NCBI GenBank assembly: GCA_000708835.1
Contig: DF237425.1
Coordinates: 4,322 to 68,321, forward strand
Reading direction: 5' to 3'
From: Klebsormidium nitens
Lineage: Eukaryota; Streptophyta; Klebsormidiophyceae; Klebsormidiales; Klebsormidiaceae
DNA length: 64,000 bases
Positions within the stretch are counted from its first letter, which is position 1. Every line of letters begins with the position of its first letter. This document shows positions 12,701-19,894 of this stretch, piece after piece. The notes beneath the pieces were generated by a model. It searched no databases, had not been told where the DNA came from, and saw nothing but the letters and a program-made list of their open reading frames with translations. The position numbers were made by a program, and so were the translations under genes.

Positions 12701-13510
12701 TCTATGCGGGCCTTGTATCCTCATGACTGACTGGACCCAAATCGTGGACGAGAGCTGACAATTGCGACCTTCATTACAGGGTCTTCTCCGTCGATTCTTT
12801 CCCAAGTGGTTCGCGGGCCCTATTATTGCGATGGCCGCCGGGCTCAAGCCGCTGACGGAGATCTACGCAATCCATAAGGTATTATAGTTGGCATAGGCTA
12901 TATTTTATTCCTCTTTTTTCGCAAGAACGACCGGTTGTGTTTTGGTGACTTTGTTTCACGATCGGATTTGAGCAATTGCGTCAAATCTGTCTCGATTGTT
13001 TTTGTCGGCGCGGCACTAAGCAAAGCGGGAGGCCCTTAGGACGACGAAAGTTCAGAGTCGACAGAGGCAAAGCCAGTCCTCATTGCAACCGTTCAGCCAA
13101 GTTCGACGCAGGAGACTAAGACTGTCTTACCAAGTCTGGGCAGTTGACTCTTCTTCTGGCAATGTGCGCGGAAGGACGCTCTAGCATGAGGTTGGGGGCT
13201 CTGGCAGGTTCCATTAAGCACACCTTACCTTAAGCGCCCTTTCAAAATGAAAATCAATCAAATCAGAATAGTAGAGACGAGACAGAGCGAAGGAGATAAA
13301 TAGATAAGAACAGGGAAAGGAGAAGGATTGGACAGGCCTTCTGCTCTGCAGGCTGCCGTGGATTCCGTTCTCGAAGGGAACCGGAAGCACCGGACGGCTC
13401 TCCTGGAGCGGAGACACCGGGAGAAGCTCCAGGGGCTTGAAGCGTTGTTGCCCAACGGCACTGCGTCGGGACACGTGGCAGCAGATCCGGGTCTCAAGAA
13501 GACGGCGTGA
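3798..13510 (+). CDS. FAD-dependent monooxygenase, kynurenine 3-monooxygenase-like (10 exons, 496 aa)
   Basis: Class A flavoprotein hydroxylase: family members use FAD and NAD(P)H to hydroxylate a small aromatic or similar substrate. The substrate here is unknown. Coding exons are 3798-3946, 4718-4790, 5644-5786, 6490-6735, 7671-7814, 9465-9651, 10666-10809, 12221-12367, 12780-12878 and 13352-13510. All introns are GT-AG and all phases join without a stop. The three family fingerprints are present: GAGPSG for the FAD ADP moiety (residues 7-12), the DG motif LLVGADGVRS (183-192) and the GD motif MGDAAH (330-335), followed by GQGVNTAFGDA. The start was chosen because MDVVIIGAG begins right at the Rossmann strand; the frame is open upstream, so a longer N-terminus is possible. 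Residues 412-444 form a hydrophobic stretch that could contact membrane. Its introns are packed with decayed copies of exon edges. Confidence 0.9.
5141..5530 (+). pseudogene. Three ghost copies of FAD exon 3 5' edge (intron 2)
   Basis: Copies at about 5141-5199, 5315-5365 and 5472-5530 resemble the first ~55 bases of exon 3 (5644-5786), which begins ARGVEIDHMNIF. Translated, they give variants such as ARGVQIDHMKIY and ARGLEIDHMNIF before degenerating. The second and third are preceded by an intact-looking ACAG or GCAG acceptor. Spacing is about 172, 157 and 172 bases, and the sequence between copies is itself repeated, so this is a tandem array whose last unit is the working exon. None has a full exon or a matching donor. 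Confidence 0.85.
6310..6410 (+). pseudogene. Ghost copy of FAD exon 4 5' edge (intron 3)
   Basis: This matches the first ~95 bases of exon 4 (starting 6490), offset by 180 bases. It includes the acceptor (TTATAG here, TGTACAG in the working copy) and a block encoding FLHKCTGVD. The frame is open but many residues differ outside that block, and no counterpart of the second half of exon 4 with the DG motif follows. It could not substitute for exon 4. Confidence 0.85.
7211..7540 (+). pseudogene. Two ghost copies of FAD exon 5 5' edge (intron 4)
   Basis: Segments at 7211-7250 and 7491-7540 resemble the start of exon 5 (7671), which reads FDYEQRDLGSELI. The first copy follows a GCAG acceptor but has an in-frame TGA after FDY. 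The second reads FDYEPRGLGTEVIYP and then loses similarity. The second is offset 180 bases from the working exon. Confidence 0.8.
8180..8230 (+). pseudogene. Ghost copy of FAD exon 5 3' part (intron 5)
   Basis: GGCGGCTTCGGCGAACCC and flanking bases match the glycine-rich 3' part of exon 5 (GGKKGGLGGLMLPSALS, ending 7814), followed by a similar GAGCGCCCGCGC block. It is degenerate and no clear donor follows. It fits the rule that copies downstream of an exon hold its 3' part. Confidence 0.6.
8741..9390 (+). pseudogene. Five ghost copies of FAD exon 6 5' edge (intron 5)
   Basis: Copies at about 8741-8785, 8904-8970, 9026-9120, 9173-9265 and 9321-9390 resemble the first part of exon 6 (9465-9651), which encodes PDGETSMCLILKWADGARP. 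Most are preceded by a TGCAG or CGCAG acceptor, like the working exon. Intervening segments (AAAGCGT..CTGACCC..AAACCC) also repeat, giving units of roughly 120-150 bases. Each copy breaks off before the second half of the exon. Internal deletions and a stop codon (about 9064) show decay. Confidence 0.9.
8851..9447 (+). repeat. Degenerate CCCTAAA-like tracts between exon 6 ghosts
   Basis: Short runs such as AAACCCTAAACTCTAAATCC (8851-8870) and CCCTAAAGACCCTGAACCC (9416-9434) resemble the plant telomere repeat CCCTAAA but are heavily mutated and only two to five units long. They fall in the intronic spacers of the exon 6 array. They may be interstitial telomere-like sequence or chance A/C-rich intron drift that was then duplicated. 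Confidence 0.45.
9722..10152 (+). pseudogene. Three ghost copies of FAD exon 6 3' part and donor (intron 6)
   Basis: Copies at about 9722-9832, 9875-9972 and 10047-10152 match the second half of exon 6 (ERTFPWLQIPEEAAGSLL to SKSMQ). The first two keep a CAG or CTG followed by GTGGGTTT where the working exon has its GTGGGTT donor, and the following intron bases (GAGCTTCGAT..CGATG) are duplicated too. Units are about 145-175 bases. Indels break the reading frame. This mirrors the upstream array, which holds only 5' parts. Confidence 0.9.
10313..10518 (+). pseudogene. Two ghost copies of FAD exon 7 5' edge (intron 6)
   Basis: TTTGCAG acceptors followed by copies of the exon 7 start (IKCSQYHDSDGA) occur at about 10313-10345 and 10480-10518; the working exon starts at 10666. 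The preceding GGACTCTCGT or GGACGCTCGT is also repeated. Spacing is about 170-185 bases. The copies stop before the MGDAAH motif. Confidence 0.85.
10927..11016 (+). pseudogene. Ghost copy of FAD exon 7 3' half with intact donor (intron 7)
   Basis: This 84-base block encodes ASGPGIGQGVNAALGDAAAL and continues to LLLKM followed by GTGAGC, matching the 3' half of exon 7 (10666-10809) in frame. Most differences from the parent are at third codon positions. It has no visible acceptor and lacks the first half of the exon with MGDAAH, so it cannot replace exon 7 as it stands. It may have been part of a translated exon until recently. Confidence 0.85.
12088..12150 (+). pseudogene. Ghost copy of FAD exon 8 5' edge (intron 7)
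   Basis: An ATTCAG acceptor followed by GGGGATCCCTTCGAGCTGCC matches the exon 8 start at 12221 (GDPSELPAVLERFSALRV). Small deletions break the frame after about eight codons. The offset from the working exon is about 131 bases. Confidence 0.85.
12430..12499 (+). pseudogene. Ghost copy of FAD exon 8 3' edge and donor (intron 8)
   Basis: This repeats the end of exon 8 (QNPASSATGTLNSVRVIIQ) as AACCCCGCCAGCAGCGG and following bases, then CATCCAG, a GTCAGTGG donor-like site and GGTAACCCGT. The working donor is GTTAGCGG followed by the same GTAACCCGT. The offset is about 120 bases. Deletions disrupt the frame. Confidence 0.85.
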
Positions 13511-14838
13511 CGATGTTGCGTTGTCGGGTCCCAGGAATTGGCTTGCGTGCTATGCGTTGCAGTGCGTAGACTTTACGCTCACTGGATATGCCTGCTGATC
13601 GCTACACTTCCGTACATAGATAAAGATATCCTGCGTCCTACTCCTCCGTTTTGTAAGTTTAGAACTTTGAATAGGATCACCGTCGTCTGTACAGATCCCT
13701 TGCAAATCCTGCTTTTGCTCGCGAGCGGCCTTGAGCTCTAGCACTGGTCCTGAACATCAAAAACAAAGCTGCGTGTCGATAGTCTTTGCGTAAGTAAGAC
13801 ATTACCAATCTACCTAACTCGCTCGCGTGATGTCTGCAAAATGGAGTCCAGCTACACCGCAAGATCGGTACGTGTCATGCAGAACGATGGCTACAGTAGG
13901 TTTGGACGTTTACTCTGAAATGCCATAGGGCGGGGGTGACGGTGTAAAGAGCTTCCGACGCGGCGACAGCTACAAATGAATCCCGGCGGCCCACGTACGA
14001 GATCTCTTTCCGTTTCAAAAGGAACTTGCAACTTTTGACGGCTGCAATGCATCGAGCTCCTTGCATGATTCATCAAGAGTAGATTGCGGCCGCCGCGCGC
14101 GGCCGGCTGATCATCGTTAAGTTCGATCCGACCGTCACGTTGGCGGCCGCCCTGAACTGGCGGCCGCGTCGCGGCTCGATCATGGGCAGCACAGGATATG
14201 TTCAAGTTACGTACGGTACGGACTCGATTTGTGTGCATGTCATTTGGGATCCGGTAATTGCAAACATTTTTTAGTCTCTGCACCTTATTTGCGGGACATG
14301 CAGCTGGATCGAACTCACTTATAGCGGCTCTTGTACGGTATGTATATCATGCAGTCAAAGGAGCGTTGATTTGATCCGATCCGTGATTCTGGCAGGCCGG
14401 GCCTCCAATTTAGACTCTGGATCATGGTATTGCCGCGCGCCAGCGTTCATGGGCTCGAAGCACATGATGGGCTGACTCAATCGAACCTAAGCGTATATAG
14501 CAGAATTGAGTTGCATGTAAAGCTTCCTCGATCCGGTGCAATCATTTCTGAGGGTTTCAACTGCATGATGAGTTCCCCGAGGACGTAAACACGTTATCCG
14601 ACAGAACTGAGTCTTCAGCGTGCCTTGCCAGCCGTCTTCGTATGAAAGTGCTCAGGCCACATCTGTTCAAAGTCACGTACGGTGAGCGACTGAGTCTCTT
14701 CTCATGAAAGATCAGAGTACCAGACGCAAGCCCTCTAGGTCAACAGCCTCTGTGACTAGCTCGGCCAACCGAAGCTGAAGGGCCCTCAGAAAAGGCTCCG
14801 TCAGATATCTCTCCGTCGTTAAGTGGCCACGTCATCCG
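13511..14838. other. Convergent intergenic region between FAD gene and SET gene 1
   Basis: The two flanking genes end towards each other here, so both 3' untranslated regions and polyadenylation signals should lie inside. I see no exon or recognisable gene. Several NotI-like GCGGCCGC sites cluster at 14086-14170, and short GTACGTACGGTACG-type runs occur near 14210. No strong hairpin terminator would be expected in a eukaryote. Confidence 0.6.
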
Positions 14839-16769
14839 TCAAGCTGCCGCCACGTTGATAAGCTCCAAATTCGGCCTGGCCCCGTGCGCCTCAGAATCTG
14901 ATCGCCCCTCTCTAGTTTTTTCTACGGACGCGAGCTTGGCCTTTACGTATGGTATGTAAAATTCGCCTAGCCGGTCGCGGACGTCCGGCAGCAGGTAGTC
15001 GCTCCAGCGGATGATCCCCCGGCAGCGAGCGGAGCCGCAGCAACATTTCAAGGGGGGCTGCAGGGGCGAACTAGAGCGGTGTGAATGAGGGTAACAAAGC
15101 GGACTGTCTTCTTAAAATTTCAAACCTGAGTTACAGCACGAGCGGTCGAATAGCGTACCAGGTAGCTGTCGCTCCAGAGGATGATCCCCCGGCAGCGAGC
15201 GGAGCCGCATCAACACTCAATCACAGACAAGAACTCTCATTTATCATTACACAAGGGTGCCAGAACGTGTCAGTGTTAAGGCTCTTAGAGGGGGCTGCAG
15301 TAGAACTAGAGCCGGGTGGAAACTTAGGGAATCAAGTTCCTCTTAAGCGGAGCACAGGGTAGATTACACTGTTTTGCTAGAGACTCGGGCGACTTGTGCG
15401 GTTTGGGAAAAGGCCTGCCAGACTTGTTTGGCCTAGGAGCCCTTCTCTGTAAACGCCGAAAATTTCCAGGTCCAAGGAAATGTGCATAGTTCCATAAGGA
15501 GGACTTATTGGACCCGTACTTAAGCCCGACGTCAGGAGGCGACAGCAAGGCATGCATCTCGGTCACATCGTCGCCTAGAAATGCGGTATTAGCCGCATGC
15601 CTCAGCACGTACTAGTACTGCTTGTAGTGGCCGGTTGACGACGTCAAGTAGACGCCGTCTTTAAAGCGCCTACATATTTGATGACGCCATCTTTAGGCGC
15701 CTACGAGGTTTGATGACGCCATCTTCAGGCGCCTTTGGGATTTGATGACACCCTCTTCAGTTGCCTACGAAGTCTGATGACGCACATACGAGTCTTTGCT
15801 TACGTGGATATCCCACGTCTCGGAAGTGGCGTAGTCGAACGTCAGCTCTTCGCCTGCCTGGATGTCGCGAGTGGCCGCCATTTCGAAAGTTGACACCCAG
15901 CCGATGTTCGGATCGCAGTTATGGTTCGTAAAGACGTTCCCGTCCCGCCACACGTCGGCCTCAGTGGGGGGGCCAATGAACTCAGTTTCGCTAACCTGCG
16001 AAACGAAGTGAAGTTTGAGCCGTAGAAATTTGATTGTAACCCCAGTGGATCTGAAATGATGACGTGGGCAGGGACTGGCGGGTTCTCTATTGTATGGCCG
16101 AATGGAAAGACCGTGACAGATTGCCGTGTTCGGAATTTCTCTATCCTCAAAATTCTGAAGCCGTCGCACTGTGCGGCTGATGTTCAACAAGACTTCTACG
16201 CCTCCCTCAAAAGAAGTCGGGGCTTGGGAACAGAGGCTGTCACGAGGACTGGAACACGTTCAAAGGATTCACGGCGATACGCTTCCCTCTCTGAGAAAGG
16301 ACGCTCGAAATCTTCGTCGAACAAACTGTCCGTTGTCAAGAAGCAGCGATGCTCATTGGCTCAATAAGGTTGAAAAACACTGCGGCGAGTCAACAGAGTC
16401 TAAGATTCTGGCGGCCCCTAGACGTACTCAGTTAAATTGCCGTTGCAGGAGGCAACCTTACCTCTCGAAACAAAGCAGGAGGCCAAGAAACTGACTGGAA
16501 TGGCGACCAGACGAGAATCTCAAATGGAACCGGAGAAGACGATCAAAGACCGAAATGCAGATCGGAAAAGATACGGGAAAGATAAACAACGAACGCAAAT
16601 GCTTACCTGATAAAAGTAGTGGAACACGTGCTCTTGTTGCTCTCGGCTCATTGCTTGAATGGCTGCCGTAGTAATTGTCACGCTAATCGCGCTTGGACCT
16701 TTCCATACAGTTTCTCCTTTTTCGATAGCGCCCCTGGCCACCAGCCCAAAGCCCTCGACGGGGGACTTT
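14839..16769 (-). CDS. SET-domain protein 1 (putative lysine methyltransferase), 5' end uncertain
   Basis: Recognised exons on the minus strand are 16769-16607, 15995-15804 and 15057-14839 (stop). SET proteins transfer methyl from S-adenosylmethionine to lysine. The first exon carries the SET start (KSPVEGFGLVARGAI). The second has NHNCDPNIGW and GEELTFDYATSET, with the catalytic-type tyrosine in FDY. The third has a post-SET-like cysteine cluster, CCCGSARCRG, then SDYLLPDVRDR. Phases join without a stop. NHNCDPN replaces the usual NHSC at one position. The exon at 16769 follows a CTGCAG acceptor and needs two bases from an upstream exon; a Met-initiated read from 16792 (MCTFVICRKSP) is the alternative. 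The C-terminal layout resembles SET protein 2, but intron positions differ. Substrate unknown. Confidence 0.82.
15158..15318 (-). pseudogene. Ghost copy of SET gene 1 last exon 5' edge
   Basis: 15158-15216 is almost identical to 14993-15049 in the last exon, sharing the run GATGATCCCCCGGCAGCGAG and flanks. A second piece (15286-15318) matches the acceptor side (GGGGGCTGCAG followed by AACTAGAGC). An unrelated ~65-base insert separates them. On the minus strand the ghost lies upstream of the exon and carries the acceptor and 5' part, the same polarity as in the FAD gene. It is the youngest-looking ghost in the window. Confidence 0.9.
15651..15778 (+). repeat. Four 32-bp tandem repeats in SET gene 1 intron
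   Basis: Four consecutive 32-base units begin with GACGCC or GACACC, continue with a CTTTA or CTTCA block, GCGCCTACG-like bases and end in TTTGAT or TCTGAT. A fifth unit starts (GACGCACATACGAG) and breaks off at the exon 2 donor edge near 15799. It is a minisatellite-like array lying directly beside the 3' edge of the middle exon. Confidence 0.88.
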
Positions 16770-18087
16770 CTGCAGATGACAAAGGTACACAATTCGCATC
16801 AGCCGCAACTCTCAATTACAGCTTAGTTGAAGTCAGGACAACGTGCAAACTGCAGATCAGAAACTGGAACGGGGGCTCGAGAGGTACGGGCTGATGCTAA
16901 GGTTAGGGACGCCGGCGCGGCTTGTGGGCGCTCATTTCTAAATCCATTCGTCTCGGCCCTCAGCGTTCCAAGCATGTTGGCGTGTTTCTGTCAAAGTCAG
17001 TTGAGGCTGGCCTCTAACAGGGATGACAGCCAAAGTTCGGCAATAATCTGTCTGTGTCTGTCCCGCTCTTGTGAGCTCTCGGTGGAGCTGAAAGAAACTG
17101 TGACGACTTGCTAGGAGCACAGAAATGAAAATGTCTGTTCCCTCATAATTCCTGACCTTTCTGAACCTCTTTCGCAAAGTCTGTCAAAGACAAATCATTG
17201 CAGCTAGCAGCCAGCTCGGGTACACGTAAACAAAAGAAATCTGAACCAGTTGCAGTGAATACGGTTCCAGACGTGGGATTGTCCACATGTGTTCGACCCG
17301 GGCTTTGCTCTTCACTCAGCAGATTAGCTCTTCCCTGAAGGGTTAGCGCAGTTGAGCACTTAAAAGAGCACTGGACCTTTAACATTTAAAGAGCTCCCAA
17401 TCTCGTCGATACGGACTCCGTCATTCCCTGATGGTCTGTGGCCTTTCCTTACCGAAGATACACCTTCTCGTTGACTCCTGGCAAGGGAATACTGCTGGCG
17501 TTAGGAGGGCTGCTGCCGCATGTCGTAGGATGATTCGCCTGTAGTGTAGAAGTGTCACAAAGTATCCCTGAGCTGCTGCCTTTAGATTGATAGGTGTAGC
17601 CTCTAAGCTAGCCAGAAGATAATGCGTAAGTACGTGCAACCTTCAGGGGACGTCTCGAGTTTCTTGACAAGCCTAGGAGGTTTCAGATGTGTGAAACCTT
17701 CTAAGAGACTTTGGTATTGGCCGCTTTCAAGCCAGAGTACATTGGTCTCAAGCTGCCAGCTTAGCCATGCGTGGACCTTCAGAGGAGGAGCAGGAAACGT
17801 GACCATTGAAAGTGAAGCACCAAACTCTGGACACGTCGCATGTCCGTTTTCAGCAGCCCTTCGTCCGTTGAAAAGTCCTCAGAGCTTGTTTGCACAGGAG
17901 ATCCCCCTCATTTGCACACAAGCGTGGACCAGTTGAGTAACTCGCTGCGGACTGTGCCAGATATGTGCCGAGAGTCAGCATATGGAGGTCTACCAACGTC
18001 CAGTCAACTGAACCCAAAAGATTGTGTCCTGATGCAAAGGAACAATGTTTGTGACTTCCAAGCAAGCTTACTAAAAAAGCAACTCAC

Positions 18088-18297
18088 CTCACACTTCGGC
18101 ACGGGCGCTTTGCCACCACAGTCAGAAACGGTTTGGAAAAGAACGTCCCCTCCGCTGCTTGCCGCCTGGGGCTCCTCGTTACAGCTGGACGACAGAAGAT
18201 CTAGCTCACTCGCCGAAGTGTTTGAGCTGGCTCCACAGGAAAACTGTGGAATCCCAGCTACTGGAGAGCTGGCCGCGATCTCTGCATTAGGAGCCAT
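18088..18297 (-). CDS. Candidate first exon, serine-rich, possibly of SET gene 1
   Basis: A 70-codon minus-strand frame opens with ATG (MAPNAEIAASS), runs through a Ser/Ala/Cys-rich stretch and ends KAPVPKCE at a strong GTGAGT donor. It is upstream of, and on the same strand as, SET gene 1, with the DHS gene divergent beyond it. It ends in phase 0, whereas the exon at 16769 needs two incoming bases, so at least one further exon between them would be required. I could not identify it. It may be an unrelated or spurious frame. Confidence 0.35.
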
Positions 18298-18886
18298 GGT
18301 TTATCTTACACCCCTGCCAGCTGCAGCGTTTCTCAAGTGCTGTCAATGTCCAGCGACATCTCTAAAGTGTGATGGGCAGAGCGGCGGTCGTTTGGGGTTG
18401 GCAATCAACTGGCGCCCCGGATGATCCCTTGAACGCCGATGCTTAGGAAAGAGAGGGCTGAGCCAGATCAGCGTGTTGTGGAAGATGGTTTTCCAGCCCA
18501 AGGCTTTTTACAAGATAATCAAATCCTGGGTGTTTCTCCGCAGGCTTTAAACGTTAAGTAGCAGCGCCACTTCGGCTTTTATCGCAGCTCCGCAGCTTGC
18601 AAGATGCGTCAGGCGCGCTGCTTGAATGTTAGACGTTAACAGGCGGCTGCGGCGTGCATTATGCTCTTTCTTTCTTGCTCAGGAGTCAGATGTGCTGAGC
18701 TGAAAATGACCTCTACAGACTCCAGAGGCAGGATCGTCAACTGCAATGCCCGGGAAACAGGGAAGACTAAGTCTTGGATGATGACTGAGCTCAGTGATGT
18801 TCGGCAACGCCCGCTCTGACAGTCTTGGCATCTGGCAGCTTCTAAAGTTCTGGCCCACATCTAGCTGTCAAAATGGTTGCTTTAAC

Positions 18887-19123
18887 CAGTGTTCGACAAG
18901 AGCCGACCCCCAGGCAAACAGCAGCCGACGAAGGTGCCGACCGAACGTTACCGGAGTTACCGAACGGAGGGGCGTCGCCGCGTCGGCCGAAAAGCGGTGG
19001 ACAAGCTAGGCGAATTCCGGGTGTTTGGCCGGGAAGAGCCGACCGGTTCCGGGCTCAGCTGACCGACCGGAGAAACAGTCGGCTTGGAGTCGACAAAATC
19101 GAAGCTCCGTATCGAACGCTTGG
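18887..19123 (+). repeat. Dispersed GCCGAC-rich element, copy B
   Basis: Homologous to copy A at 1383-1604, with the same orientation and the same end motifs. It contains four GCCGAC or near-adjacent GCCGACCG hexamers, the core bound by DREB/CBF factors in land plants (family knowledge). It lies in the ~1.6-kb interval between the candidate SET gene 1 first exon and the divergent DHS start, so it could influence either promoter. That is inference only. Confidence 0.7.
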
Positions 19124-19894
19124 TACAAACCCGGCCCTCGAAGTTTGGAGTCCGGACAATTGATTACTGGTAGCGGTAACCTCCACTGTCCAGGCTCCAG
19201 AGTAGGACCTCCTAGGTATACAGACGGGCCGAAGCAGCAAGCGCGGCGGTTGCAACGCCAACAGCTCTACTACAGTAGTACAGCGGTACCTACCGTCGAG
19301 TAAATGATACATGGGCTCAGCTGAATTATGCACGATAATGGCACATGGATGCGCGCGCCGCCCTCAGGCTCCGGGGGACCCGATAATACAGGGCCGTCCA
19401 CGACTCACAGAAGTCGATCACAGTACAGGATTCCATGCAGATGCCCACAAAGATATTATTGTTCAGTAGGTACTCGCAACCAGTTACAAATCAGCGAGTC
19501 ACAAAAGTACCCACAGTGCAATCAATTGTCCGGACTCCGAAGGTCATCACATTGTGATGATTGATCTGGATTCTGAAGTCGGCTGAACTTTCGGAACACA
19601 AACTGTGTATGCAGTATACAAGGTGGAGGAACCCTCTGCGACAAGTGGTATGGTTTCACACCTCCGATTCAGAAGTGGCCAGCTCGAGACATACAAGCTT
19701 CAAGTTCAGCTCAGGTTGCTGCTCTCCCCTCCGCATGCTGCTCTCTTCTCTTCATTTGAATCCTGTCTTGAAGCTTGTCCTTGCAGCACAAACAACGACT
19801 TGGTCATAGCTCAGAACTTGCAATCTCAAGCGGTGGCGCTTCAACTTTATCGCTTTCCTGCGTGCTCCGACGACGCTGGCTCCTTCAGTGAAAC

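Noticed and set aside
15651-15778. Possible CRISPR-like array (32-bp repeats)
   Set aside because: The units are contiguous without unique spacers and lie in an intron of a eukaryotic gene.
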